A stretch of DNA of 64,000 nt from Isoetes taiwanensis (lineage: Eukaryota; Streptophyta; Lycopodiopsida; Isoetales; Isoetaceae). Location: assembly GCA_021234155.1 (NCBI GenBank), contig JAJEKV010000052.1:9753284-9817283 (forward strand), read 5' to 3'. This document shows positions 22,490 to 33,912 of the stretch, in pieces (position 1 is the first letter of the stretch; the number at the start of each line of letters is the position of its first letter). The notes beneath the pieces are model-generated. The model saw only the letters and a program-made list of their open reading frames with translations, did no database searches and had not been told where the DNA came from. Made by a program: the position numbers and the translations under genes.

Positions 22490-24447
22490 ACAATCCCTAC
22501 TTCTTGGCGGGGCTGCGTGATAGGTTCGGTGGTGGCAAAGACGGGGGTGGTGATGGAGACGGCATTTGGCATGTTGGCAGTGGCAGGTGAGGCCATTGTG
22601 GTAGGATGTGCAGATGGGGTCGCGACAGAAGGGCCTCGAGCGTTTGTGGCGCTTGCATTAGCATTAGGTTGCCTGAAGATCTGCGTCTTTCCCCGAACCA
22701 GCCCTGCTGCACCTCCCTGTGTACGGACATTCTTGACTTTCTCCAACTCATGCCTACGGTCCTCCTTGTGCCAGAGTCAGATCCCCGTCTACGTACAGGG
22801 CAGTCCCCTTCAACTGCCTGCCTTGGCGTAGGATGGCTGCTCGCTCTTGCACGTCCCTGACTGTAAAGATGACTACCCGGGGACGTTTAGGGCACTATGC
22901 TCCATGGCATGTCGCCCTAGCAATGTGTACGGGTATGTGGAATGTCATCCGAGCCAGGATCTGTGTCTAGAGCCAGTTGATGAGGTGCTCTCCTGCCTCC
23001 TCTTTCAGGCCGCGTACCACCACATTGTGGCTCCTGCGTCTTCACTCCTGGAACTCTGAGGTTGTCGGGCTTGTGGTGGCTGTTGCAGCATTTGCTATTC
23101 GCGTTGCGCGGGGCGTGTGTTGTGACCTGTGGTGGGGTGGTGGTTGCATGGGGCAGCTTGGTGATGCAGCGTTGGGCTGCCCTGGTCGGCGTCTTGCAGG
23201 CTCCCGGGTATGTGGATCTGTCATATCCCGTGTTGCGGCCTCTGCTCTCTGTAGTCGTGAGCTCAGCTCCTGCTGGAATTGCTGCTGCCTTGCCAATTCA
23301 TGTGTGCATCGCCGTAATTGTTCATGGGCTTTCGCATGAAGGCCCTTGCCTTGCTGGGTGACGGTTGCCCTAAGCTCCTGCAGCTCTTGGTCTCGTGTGT
23401 CGGTCTTCCTTTGAAGCTCTCTCAACTCTGACAAAAAACTGACTCGCGTCGAAGGCAGTTTGCATGCCTAGCATGGTGGTGGCAGCCTCCGTTGCTTCCG
23501 ATTGGAGGTGGGAGATGGTTGCCCTTGTCTCTTGATTGGCACGCTATCTATCTTGTGCCATGGCCTCCATGATGGTGAGAGGGAGTCCACACGAGCCCGG
23601 AGGTCAACAAGGTCTTGCTTCTGCTGTTGTCTTTCGAAGTGTGCCAAACGGATGCCGTCTTCCGATTCTTTGTGTCCAGGTCTCCATCTCGCAATCCATT
23701 TGTCTCTTTTTTTGCCGGTTGTCTTACGAGAACATGGGTCGCTCAACTCGGCCGGCTTCGCTTCAAAGGCGCTGTCTACATGCCTAGCATGGTGGCGGCG
23801 ACCTCCGTGGCTTCCGATCGGAGGCGGGAGATGGTTGCCCTTGTCTCTTGATCAGCACGCTGTCTATCTTGTGCCATGGCCTCTATGATGGTGGAGAGGG
23901 AGTCCACACAAGCCCGCAGATCAATAAGGTCTTGCTTCTGCTATTGTCTTTCGAAGTGTGCCAAACGGATGCCGTCTTCGAATTCCAGTTGCTGTGCCCA
24001 GGTCTCCATCTCTGCAATCCGCAGTCTCTCTGTTGCAGTTGTCTTCTGAGAACATGGGTCGTCGAGGATTGGATCTCTTCTGCCAGGCCTGCAATTCGGG
24101 TCCTGTTGCCTGCGATTCCGGCCTCCAGTTTTTCAAGGACGTCGCGTGTGCCTGGTCTGCCATCGGGTCTGAACAATAATCAGCTTCCTCCCGGGTCGAT
24201 CTTGCTGATTGGGCCTTTACCCGTGCCTCTCTCCTCATGGAAGTGGCCTCTCCCTTGTTCTTGCCATCTGGTCGAAGCCGTTTACGTGGGGGACCATCCG
24301 CTTGATCCTCCTGGGCGGGCTTGTCCTGTCTGGGATCGGTAGCTTCGTGCATGAGCAGTAGTCGGGGGCTGGGCCTGGGCCTGGGTGTGAGCTATGGCTT
24401 GAGGGGTTTCTGCCTCTTGGTGGGGTCGGAGGTTCAGAAGTGGCCAT
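22490..24447 (-). pseudogene. LINE ORF1 (nucleic-acid-binding protein), unit 1
   Basis: Minus strand, from a Met near 24447 (MATSEPPTPPRGRNP). A polar N-terminus (PRKRLRPDGKNKGEATS), a coiled-coil-like region containing FERQQQKQDLVDLRARV, and an RRM-like block RPRVVIFTVRDVQERAAIL near 22890 follow in order. A short basic tail ends just before ORF2. The organisation is that of plant L1-like ORF1 proteins, which bind LINE RNA. Frameshifts break it. The central coiled-coil segment is duplicated in tandem. Confidence 0.8.
23463..24070. repeat. ~300 bp internal tandem duplication within LINE ORF1
   Basis: Copy A begins at 23463 and copy B at 23779, both with CATGCCTAGCATGGTGG, and both run to GAGAACATGGGTCG. 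The duplication encodes the coiled-coil segment and is present in both duplicated units (unit 2: about 45939 and 46244), so it predates the segmental duplication. Confidence 0.88.
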
Positions 24448-25065
24448 TGTTGATTGGAGTCTGCAAGATCCAGGGGTGAATTAAAAGCGTACAGGAAGTA
24501 TATAGGGATTCAAAGATTGGAAGGAAAGTATAAAGAGTGCCCACCCTTTGTGGTTGGTATGGGGGGTTTGGGGGGGTTGAACCCTATAGGTGGGGGTTTC
24601 AATTCCGGTTATTGCTGAAATTCTTTTGGAGTGGGAAGGAGTTGGAAGCTGGGCTATTAGAGCTTTTGCCTTAAAGCCTGGTGCGGACTTTGCAAAAACA
24701 CGCTTTAATTTATGATTTGGGGTATCAAAAACTCATAGTGCTCCGGTTTTGACCAGCCGAGGAGAGAGCCGGAAGGCGACTTGTACATTTTTTCTAGTTT
24801 TGGCTTAGTTTGAAGAATTTTACTCCATACTCTCGCCAACATGTTGCTAAAATGTTCTCTTAGAGTTAAAGGAACTTTAGCGAGAATTTCACTCCATACT
24901 CTCGCCAACATGTTTCTGTTCTTTAAGATATTAGTTTCGCGTTGTACCACTATGAGGTTCAAATTATAATGTTCAAAACTATATGGGACAAATCCTAATG
25001 GGTATACAATGCGACTTTAGACATTTTCAAAACAAAAAATAAATCTCCAATGCATCTCTTTGATT

Positions 25066-25147
25066 GTTAATATGTCCGAGTGGTTAAGGAGATAGACTTG
25101 AAATCTATTGGGTTTCACCCTCCCAGGTTCGAATTTTGTTATTGACG
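25066..25147 (+). tRNA. tRNA-Ser(UGA)-like sequence, array copy 1, unit 1
   Basis: 82 nt, the length of plant tRNA-Ser. A-box region GTCCGAGTGGTTAAGG and B-box-like GGTTCGAAT are present. The anticodon stem ATAGA/TCTAT is perfect, with loop CTTGAAA (anticodon TGA). The 7 bp acceptor stem GTTAATA/TATTGAC pairs fully with one G-T. The T stem is weak (one mismatch and two G-T pairs). Folding is plausible but function is doubtful. Confidence 0.6.
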
Positions 25148-25251
25148 TACAAGTTATAATATTATTACTGCAAAAAAATTGCGCAAGAAGCATAGACCAT
25201 GTATTGCTAAAATGTCCTCTTAGGGTTAAAGGAACTTGGGCTGTATCGCTT

Positions 25252-25333
25252 GTCAATATGTTCGAGTGGTTAAGGAGACAGACTCAAAATTTGTTGGGTT
25301 CTACTTGCACAGGTTCAAATCCTGTTGTTGACG
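25252..25333 (+). tRNA. tRNA-Ser-derived sequence, array copy 2, unit 1
   Basis: 82 nt. The anticodon loop reads CTCAAAA, so the nominal anticodon is CAA rather than a Ser anticodon, and the anticodon stem is weakened. The B box is GGTTCAAAT with the conserved G lost. Probably a pseudogene. Confidence 0.55.
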
Positions 25334-25481
25334 ACAATTGGCTGTAAAAATGTTATGAGTAGACTTATACATTTTATACATTCTTTGTAATTTAGGCATA
25401 TATTTTGAAGAATTTCATACTCTCGCCAACATATTGCTCTAATGTTCTCTTAGAGTTAAAGGAACTTTAACTGTAGCAATT

Positions 25482-25563
25482 GTCAACATGTCTGAGTGGT
25501 TAAGGAGACAGACTCGAAATCTATTGTGTTCTACCTGCACAAGTTCAAATTTTGTTGTTGACG
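25482..25563 (+). tRNA. tRNA-Ser(CGA)-like sequence, array copy 3, unit 1
   Basis: 82 nt. The anticodon loop is CTCGAAA, giving nominal anticodon CGA (Ser). The T-arm reads AAGTTCAAAT, so the B box is degraded. Probably a pseudogene. Confidence 0.55.
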
Positions 25564-26344
25564 GCAAATTGTTTGTAAAAGATTATTACTAGACTTATAC
25601 ATTCTTTGTAGCTTGGCATATTTTGAAGAATTTCACTCCATACTCTCTCCAACATGTTTTTGTTCTTTAAAATATTAGTTTCGGGTTGTACCACTATGAG
25701 GTTCAAATTATAATGTTCAAAACCATATGGGACGATAATGTGCGTACAATGCGACTTTAGACATTTTCAAACCAAAAAATAAATCATCTTCTATATGCAT
25801 TCGAACTGCCTAATGTTGATCTTGACTTCTAGGTATTGATCAACAAAGCTTTGGTATAATTTGGCCTACAAAATTACAAGGTTAGAATCTTTCACACATT
25901 CTGAATCTTTCAAAAGGTTAGAATTCATACATTCTAATTTTTTTTCCTGCATCCTCCACATCCTTACACTACGTGAATTCTTTCCAGAACCTCACATCCA
26001 TATATAAAATTTTCTCCATAGGAAGGATTCACATATTTTCTTGACCAAATTCCTACATTATTTTACTTCACTATCTTATGTTTACATTTATAACACATCT
26101 TGACACTTAGTTTCAAGTTGGACTAAATGTAAATCATATCAATATGATTTCTACAACATAAACTGAATAACATATCTTGTTACATTGGATGTAGAACATA
26201 TTTATAGAAATGATATTTACTGTTACAGTGTAATAAATGTAGGCTGGATCTACATTGAGTTCTTCAAATCTCTGTACCAACAAGGTTTCCCAGCATTTTT
26301 CATTTGAATCGATGCTTGAAGGGCAGCATTAGCTAGTGATGCAT

Positions 26345-26489
26345 CGGTCATTTTCTTATGCAAGTAGGCCAAGGTTTTGTTCATAGCATGTACCTCAAGC
26401 GGGTAGGAGTGCCTCTCTTGATGCCCAATGTCATATGTGCTTCCAGCTCAGTCCACTTTGATCTACATAATGTAGGCCCCCAGATTTCA
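26345..26489 (-). pseudogene. LINE RT C-terminal part, unit 1 (downstream of E2)
   Basis: Minus strand. Continues the RT interrupted at 29240: reads SEIWGPTLCRSKWTEL then GIKRGTP. Unit 2 has the same sequence uninterrupted apart from a 20 bp difference at the insertion site. Confidence 0.8.
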
Positions 26490-29239
26490 ATATGTAGCAT
26501 TATAACAGGGGGTTTCTTTTGTAATTTTATACGCTTTTTGGCATGGTTTTCCTATGATTTTAGTGCTGTATTCATTGGCCCATACTAAATAGTATTTCTA
26601 GAGTGTGCCTTTTTCAGAGCGTTGATTTAGATTAGCTTCAACAATCTAACGGTTGTTATTGTGACCATTGCATTCATATGGATATGGATCAAACCCTAAA
26701 AATTTTGTTCTCTGCACTATTGTCTTCTCGATTGCACTATTGTCTTCTCGATTCGTGTCGTTGGCAGAGTGAATATTTGGTGGTGGTGTCGATTAGTGGT
26801 GTTCTTCATACTAGATATGGTACGAGGTTTTGTTATTGCTAGAGAGATTAGATCAAACGTGGAATATGGTGAAAAAGTATTTGGTTCATTCCTCATCCTT
26901 CCTTTTTGAGTATCAAATCTGTTATAATTTCTGTTTTCCAGTGATATCGTTGTCGATTGTCAATCGATCGTTTTGGGCCTTCTTAGAATTAATATGTAGC
27001 ATTTTTTCCTCACATCGCTCCACAAAGATCACACGATTTTGTGCTTCAAACCAAAAACCAAGATCGGAACCCTAGTAGAAGAGGGCAAGCGATGGAGCCT
27101 GTTCTTGCGGAATTGGTAGATCAAGCTTACGCCAATTGCGTTGCGCCCGAACTTCCAGATTAAGCCCTTTGCGAGTGGCGACCTTGCACCGCATTAAGGG
27201 CCTCCGGTTTGTGGTGAAACTACAACTTGAATTTGCATGTGTTCCGGCGATGAAACCGGTGAGTATGCCTTTTGCTCCATACACGTGATCTCGAATTCCG
27301 TTCTCTTGTGCTTGCAAATCATCCCGTTTGCCTCCAAAGCTGCATCTTTTGTTGAAGATTGCACCATTCGTGGCAAAAGAGTCCCCGTTGGTTTTATGCC
27401 TCTAGGAAACCAAATATACAGAGTGCAAGATTTAGTTTGTAGCTTGGATGCCTTGAAGCCATTTATGAGCACAGGCAGCATGGCTTGGATTTGAGCATGA
27501 GTAGCATGGATTGAGAGGCTCGTGTTGGCCATATGTGGTATGGTGGAGCACTAAAATCAACAGTTCCCATATTTATCTTTTATATGTAGCATCATCACAA
27601 TTGTTATTTTAATCCAGAAGCTTGTGTAACCCTCATGTTCTGTACATGTTTGCTATGATTTCTCCCTCGTGTTGGCCACACTTTTGGCATATATTAAATT
27701 TTATTTCCCCATAGTTCACACACGCCATCTCCACACACTAGTGCATCTGCCCGTTGGGCATGCCAAGGACATGATAATAATCTGGGTTGCAGCATCGAAA
27801 CTGGAAAGCCCTAAATGAGAAAAGAAGTCCCCATACGGCCGTCTGGGTTGCAGTAAATCTAGCTGGAAGTTTGCAGTAAATCTAGCTGGAAGTTTGCAGA
27901 TGAAGTCCCCATCTGAAGCTGAAATTGCAAGCAAGGAAAAAAGAAGAGGCTAAAAGAGCCGAAGTTGCAAAAAAAAGAGCAGATGGATATTTTAAAATAC
28001 TATTCAATCGCGTCATGTTAGGTAAGTAAAACATATCGAATTTCCTTAACGATCTGTACCCTTTACTGTTGTATTGTTGTATTTCACAGAATTACCACAA
28101 TAATGATACCTTCTTTGGCCCCTATCTGCAAAATGCTTATAGATGCAGATATGTTATGCAATTTTTGGTCATGGCTGTCTCATTCCTGGGCTGGAAGCAT
28201 TTGCAGATGTTGTTTTAAATGGGATATGACTTGATCTGTACAATTTTTATACAGAGTGCATCTTCATTATGACATCATGGCCATCTCATTCCTGGCCTGG
28301 AAGCATTTATAGATGCTATTTTAAATGGGACAAGACTTGATCTGCACAATCTTTATACAGAGTACATCTTCATTATCACAATATTTTTTCATTTGTTTGA
28401 CAGAATAATGCTCCTTTTTTAAGTTGTTTGAAGAAGAATAATGCTCCTTCTTAAGTTTTTTAAGTTGTTTGAAGAATAATGCTCCTTCTTAAGTTGTTTG
28501 AATTCTGCAGTACGTTGAGAGCAAGGGGAGGTTGCATATAATCTAGAAATCTTGTTTTGTGTATAAATTCCATAGAAGTGTGATACAGTTAAGCCTCATT
28601 TCAGGTGATACATGTCGTTTACAATAAAACGTGCTTTTTCGATTCAAGATTATATCTTCAAACTACAATACGATGGTTCCAAATCTCAATTCTTGTTGCT
28701 TCACATATTAATTTATCTTTCTATGGTTATATATCCCTACACCATCCTTTAAGGCCCCGAAGGGGCCGAAAATTTTTTAGTTAACATAAACCATTAACAC
28801 ACAACTACCATTAACATTATTAACACAAACCATTGCATTTAACACATTTAAATTAAAATCCCCCTTAAACCCCCTTTGGTTTGGGTGCATATTCACCGCG
28901 GGGGTTACGTGGGCAAATGAGAGCCCTAAAAAATTTACAATACATGTACAAAATTAACACCATTAAGTACATTATCTCAAACCTTATAGTATTTTACAAA
29001 CCTTAATATACAGTATACAAAAACTTGTACATGCATACCCCACAAACGAGGATCGCTATATACGGTCCAGATGTTGGAATAAAGGGAAAATATGCCCATC
29101 TGACAGCTCTCGTTGCCCGGAGTAACCCCCCGTGTGAATATGCACCCAAACCAAAGGGGGTTTAAGGGGGATTTTAATTTAAATGTGTTAAATGCAATGG
29201 TTTGTGTTAATAATGTTAATGGTAGTTGTGTGTTAATGG
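26490..29239. mobile_element. Insertion E2: 2.75 kb relative of E1
   Basis: Absent from the corresponding site in unit 2 (near 48620). The left end AATATGTAGCATTATAACAGG and the next ~120 bp match E1. The right end is a 449 bp foldback like that of E1, and LINE sequence resumes exactly at its last base. The middle differs from E1 and has no recognised gene. The motif TATGTAGCAT recurs inside E2 near 26992 and 27582. Twenty base pairs of target present in unit 2 are missing, so no target duplication is visible. Confidence 0.65.
28791..29239. repeat. Foldback with ~118 bp arms (E2 right end)
   Basis: Arms 28791-28908 and 29122-29239 are reverse complements except for a few positions near the inner ends. 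They are homologous to the E1 foldback. A GGCCCC-GAA-GGGGCC hairpin with a T run precedes it. Confidence 0.92.
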
Positions 29240-30015
29240 CAGAACTAAAGCTTCAAAATGCTTTTTTCGAAGTGGTCAATAAACAATATGTGCATGTTGA
29301 CAAACATTGGTCGTGGCATAAACGGCTTTCAGAGCAGCAGCTATGCGATTTTCAACCCCCATTGTCCAAGCATTGCGTCCAATAAATACCACATGCCCAA
29401 GATAGCGATATGAATGAGTACATTCTATCGCCTGTTCTTGATAGATAGATAGAGCAAGGTAGCCTGTTCTTTATCTAGATTCACCATCAAGCAAAACTAT
29501 AAGCAAAAGTTTTCAAGGGATGTAAGTTGCTGCTGTAAGCCACCCATGCTATAAGCACATAACAGCAGGCCATCTGCATATAATAATAGTATCACAGCTC
29601 ATGAACAATACGCAAGAACCTGCATTCTACCTGCTTAAGAAAAATTTCAAGTTGGTCAATATATAGGCCAAACAAGGTTGGCGAAAGTGGGCAACCCTGC
29701 TTCACACCGATATCACTGATAATTGCATCAGAAAGACCACATGGGATAACCACTCTGCCATGCATTGTTTCATATAATCTGCCTACTGCTAATATCCATT
29801 CATCATGTATGCCAAGTTGTTTAAGTCTTGCTAACAGTTTCTGGCGGGGGACAGTATCAAATGCCTTAGCAAAGCCAATGAAACAGCAATAGAGGGATTT
29901 ACCTTTTGACTTCGTATCTTTAGTCATAGTTCGTAGTGTGAGAAGGTGATCAATCATTGAATGCCCAGGTCTAAATCCAGCTTGGCCTTTTGCTCTTACA
30001 CTGTTTTCTTCCGCC
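29240..30015 (-). pseudogene. LINE reverse transcriptase, unit 1 (upstream of E2)
   Basis: Minus strand: MIDHLLTLRTMTKD, CCFIGFAKAFDTVPRQKL, a GVKQGCPLSPTLFGLYIDQL block and then YADGLLLCAY. The last corresponds to the catalytic YADD box with the second Asp changed to Gly. A frameshift or stop lies between the two blocks. The RT continues beyond E2 at 26489. Confidence 0.88.
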
Positions 30016-30402
30016 CTCCCTAAGTTAGCACTTGTGGACGCCTCCCTAGGCTTTCATGGAAAGATGGGGAGGTTTCCATAAAAGAAAATGGGGAAGGTTT
30101 TCAGTCCTTGGGAATGTACTCCAAATTGGGCGGATATAATTTGATCGCAAAACAGAGGCCATGAACTGGCCAAAGGTGGAGCAAGATTTTGTGCCTGAAA
30201 TAGGATATGGAAAGGGGCTCTATCCTAAAACTATATAACATGTTAATAAGAAACGCCACAGTAACGCAAGAAAGAATTCCTAATGTCGACAGTCTGAAAG
30301 CAAGAACTAGAAGATTGAATTGAAATCAACTCTCGTTGATACTGTAAGAGCTATTTCTCCAATTGGTGATTCATCTTTGCCATAACCTGTCAGTATGGAA
30401 GC

Positions 30403-30817
30403 TTTTAAATTCAAGATTTGTTGGCAAATTTGTTGAAATATGGGGTTCTTGGCATGCACCTTGCTGCAGCAGACCATGGCTGCCGGATGCAACAAGGCTG
30501 CCACAAATGCTCAAGAATGACAAAACAAAGGGGGAGGAAACTCCAAGAACACAAACAGGGCACAAATGCCAAGAAATGAACAAAGTGGATCATATTGCCA
30601 AAATGAGGCGCTCCAAAACGTGAGCTGAAACCTCCACAAAATGAGGCGCTCCAAAACGTGAGCTAAAACCTTAACAATGAGGGGAAATGCTCTCTCTATA
30701 TAGTGAGCAAACCCTAACCCTATATGATGACAACATGTGGCCATGTGCCACTAACATCTATGATGACATGTGGCCTATGCCACTAACGTCTATGACTTAG
30801 CCCAAGGGGCTAACAAA
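30403..30817. other. ~0.4 kb present only in unit 1
   Basis: Unit 2 lacks this between GGAAGCT and AAATTACCCATGG. It contains a 36 bp direct repeat (AATGAGGCGCTCCAAAACGTGAGC twice, 30602-30664) and a second short repeat of GATGACATGTGGCC/GCCACTAAC (30725-30790). Either an insertion in unit 1 or a deletion in unit 2. Confidence 0.75.
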
Positions 30818-30912
30818 ATTACCCATGGTTAAGTCGATAATTGAGAATATTCTAGCATAATATATCGACATATAACCCCAAAACATTCCTACCGACCAAA
30901 GCAGCGACAAAA

Positions 30913-31549
30913 TTGCAGGATCCTCTATAAGCATCTGGGAGTAAGTGGGAGGGCGCTCATAGTCCAATCTGAGCTGGGGCAGATGAGGAGGTGTTGGATA
31001 GGCATCTGGGGCAACCTGCCAAACCAGGTGCAAGTAGAGTGGTAGGTGGTCTGAGTCTACCTCCTCATCTCTACCAACTGTTCCCACTTGAAAATATTTG
31101 GCGATGTGCATGTCCTGCTCGGCCACGAAAATATAGTCTACTACGCTGGACCCACCCCCCTGGTTCTCCTATGTGCAAGTGTGCTGGCTGGAGGACGGCC
31201 ACTGTGCCAGCCCATTGCAAATCACTAGGTCAAAGATACTGCAGAGCAGCAACAACTGCCTCCCATAGCGCGAGACCTGAGTGTCAGCTGATGCCCGTGG
31301 CCAAGCTACTTTTGAAGGGCTCAGCTGCAACACATCATCTGTCAGAGGGTCAAATCGCATCGGCTATTCCGTGCCAGTGCGGGCATTGAAGTCTCCAACG
31401 AGCATGATCCTACCCTCCTGCCTGTGGTGTTGCATGTCATCGTATAGATCAACATAAGGCTGCAGCCTATCCACATCCGGATGGTTGTGATAGAAGTTGC
31501 TCTTGGCATGTGGGAAGTAGCAGGCCGCCATAAAGAGAGGGCTACCACT
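30913..31549 (-). pseudogene. LINE ORF2 endonuclease/linker, unit 2, part interrupted by LTR element
   Basis: Minus strand. Same coding sequence as 21560-22190: FMAACYFPHAKSNFYHNHP, IMLVGDFNARTGTE and the linker, truncated at the duplication junction. The remainder of the endonuclease lies at 44691-44992 beyond the LTR retrotransposon. Confidence 0.85.
31545..31549. other. Target-site duplication CCACT, left copy
   Basis: CCACT before the 5' LTR; the same five bases follow the 3' LTR at 44691-44695. The empty site in unit 1 reads CTACCACTGCAATG. Confidence 0.95.
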
Positions 31550-33169
31550 TGTGACGTTCCACGTATTTATACGGTCTACTATATGGGACACGTACAAATA
31601 CAAGCACGTCACTCCCTAAAGGTACGCTACCATGGGGGGTATGGGAACTTAATTGCAACCTAGGGGGTTACCTTACAAAGGATTAAATTAGCTATGCTAA
31701 TTTAACACATTAATAATAATAACCTATAACCTAGGAAATTAGGATAATTACCAATTGGGAAGGCGCCACCTGCCCCAATCGATTGGGCAGCATGGGGGTT
31801 GCCAAGTTTGGATGCCAACTTGACCCCTATCCCCGGGATTGACTCACGAAGATCGACCAAGGAAGGCCGAGGAGCCGAAAGCCATCAATCACTGCGAGAG
31901 AACCACCATACCGATCGTCCTGTGGAAGCCCAAACTGAATCTTCAACGCCAGGAGATGGAGGCCCCATGGGAATGAGTCCAGCCCGAGTTCAGGTAGGTG
32001 GCTATGTGAATTCTAGTTAACACTTGGTCGTGTCCGCCTTTCTCTGTTCTCTTTGTAATTCAATCATAGAGACTAACCCTTGATTGTACAAACAAGTTCT
32101 CTTTATATTCAATTTTGGTTCTTACTCACGAAAGGATGGATTGTTAATTCCTTGTTTGATCGACTCAAAGCGGGGGATTACGGGGGTAGAGGCCTCTCCG
32201 AACCGTGCAGTGATAGTATGCTCCTAGATAAGCCTCAGCAAAGTCCCATTAGTTGCGGCCTGTGCACAAGAACCCACCGGGTCCTAGATGCTATGGTCTG
32301 GCTTAGCACCAGACAAGGAACACAGTGGTGACATGAGGGGTGGGGTCTTGCATGAGCATACAAGGCTCCTGAGACTCCTACAGTGGGCTAGGCCTGATAG
32401 CCGGTCACGTTGAGGGCCGGGTATGGGTCTGACACTCCCTGGGTGTAGTGGTGTGATCCGTATGGAGCACCATGCACTTTGAGTAGATTTAGGGTGAGTA
32501 AGTCCGGTGCGGATCGCGGGGGTCGCCGATGCGTACGTATTCTCTAGCTCACCCATGGAACCACTGTGATTCTGGAAGGGGACGCTTCCCCGACCTGCCT
32601 CATCGGACCAGGCGTCATGAACCTGGAGTAGGCTCAGAGGGTGATGCCCTGAGTCTGCGTCTCCGGAAGGCTATAGCGAAGCCATAGCATGAATTGACCC
32701 ATCTGCAAAGTGTGCACAGGAGGGGCGGATGGAGTGGACAACCCTAGCCAATGTTCTCGCCCGATAGCGCCATGCCAAGACTCGGTCTGCTGATCTCTTG
32801 AGGCCCAGCCGTCAGTCGATCCCCACGGGAGTCTGAGCCGGGGTAGAACCTGGGGTTTGGGTGTTTTCTTAGGATTAGATGCATATTCTATGCCGTTGGT
32901 ATTTTGGATGGATGTGCCACCCTTCGTGGTGGTTATTTATGTATATTAGCGCCTTTGTGTGCTAACCCTTGTATTCATGCTTCAGCGGCGTAGGAGTCCC
33001 ATTGAAGGCGTGGGCGAATGACCCCTTCAGTGTCCTTCTTCGGGCCTCATTTCATAGATGGCCCGAAATAGGCGGGAGGGCCCCGCTCATGGTGAGATGA
33101 TCGCCATGGGAGGGAAAGTCCCCTGCGTGTATACGTCGAGGGTCGTTATATATTCTGCAGGGCGTCCAC
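31550..33169 (+). repeat. 5' LTR
   Basis: About 1.62 kb, starting TGTGACGTTCCACG and ending near GGCGTCCA. Collinear with 43101-44690, with scattered indels at CG-containing sites. Confidence 0.92.
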
Positions 33170-33171
33170 GA

Positions 33172-33185
33172 TGGTATCGAGAGCC
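33172..33185 (+). other. Primer-binding site (tRNA-iMet type)
   Basis: TGGTATCGAGAGCC, two bases past the LTR end. It matches the usual plant TGGTATCAGAGCC with one inserted G. Confidence 0.85.
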
Positions 33186-33912
33186 GTGATTTGGTTGTTG
33201 AAATCATAGCAGCCAAACACTAACTTCGTAGCACCGGTAGTTAGGAGGAGGCTAAGTCAATGTGTCGTTAGTTCTCTTTGTTGTTTGGTTTGGTGTTAGG
33301 TTAAGTTAAGAGATTGTAGCTTTGAAGTGGAGGGGCCAAGATTGGAGGCCTAGCGGGGTGCCGATGGGTAACTCAAATGACAAAGATGATGGCTCCATTG
33401 GATTAGGCGCACTTTCGAATTACCCTAAAACAGTCAACTCCAGGCGAAAAAAATAGTCAAAGGGCGGGCCCAAAAAGCGAATTGGGCGCCGCTTGCTTTT
33501 TCGTAAACTGCGATCAAGTTAAAGCGCCCAAATCTTTGTCGGCGCCCGACCGTCGATTTCGAGTCAGCGGACCCGCCAGGTCAACTTCGAGCGCCGCTTG
33601 CATTTCGGCGACACCCGGTCGAAACCGAAACCGTATAATGCCATCGGCCCGGCCCGTATGTGGCGCGTATTTCCGCCGTATATTTTTTTTAATAATAAAA
33701 TTTTGAAGTTAATAAGAAAAAAATTTGAAATTTTAAAAGTTAATTGGCCGTTTAGCAAACCATTTTCTGTCATTTGCTTTTGCTTCCGCGCCTCCAACCG
33801 CTTGAGCCCCCTCGCCATCGCCACCGGACGGACCTTGATCTGCGCCCTTGTGCTTTGTGCCTCCTAAGCCCCCCCTCGCCATCCTCTTAGCGCCCGGCCC
33901 TCACTATTCCCT

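Larger units (their letters stand above)
24805..25760. repeat. Tandem array of tRNA-Ser-like monomers (unit 1)
   Basis: Monomers of about 185-230 bp share CATACTCTCGCCAACATG, TTGCTAAAATGTTCTCTTAG, AGTTAAAGGAACTT and a tRNA-Ser-like core, with one flank copy lacking the tRNA part. The equivalent array in unit 2 is at about 46970-47880. Confidence 0.85.
21560..30910. repeat. Tandem segmental duplication, unit 1
   Basis: Matches 30911-49908 along its length: LINE ORF2 part, ORF1, tRNA-Ser array, AT-rich spacer and LINE RT, ending in the same ACCAAAGCAGCGACAA. Unit 1 alone has E2 (2750 bp), about 0.34 kb of ORF1 N-terminus and about 0.4 kb at 30403-30817. Subtracting these leaves about 5.85 kb, the same as unit 2 without its LTR element. 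Confidence 0.92.

Noticed and set aside
22237-24352. Long plus-strand frames opposite LINE ORF1
   Set aside because: They are antisense shadows of the minus-strand ORF1 coding sequence and lack any motif.
32284-32556. 90-codon minus-strand frame in the 5' LTR
   Set aside because: It lies inside an LTR, is not maintained in the 3' LTR and has no motif.
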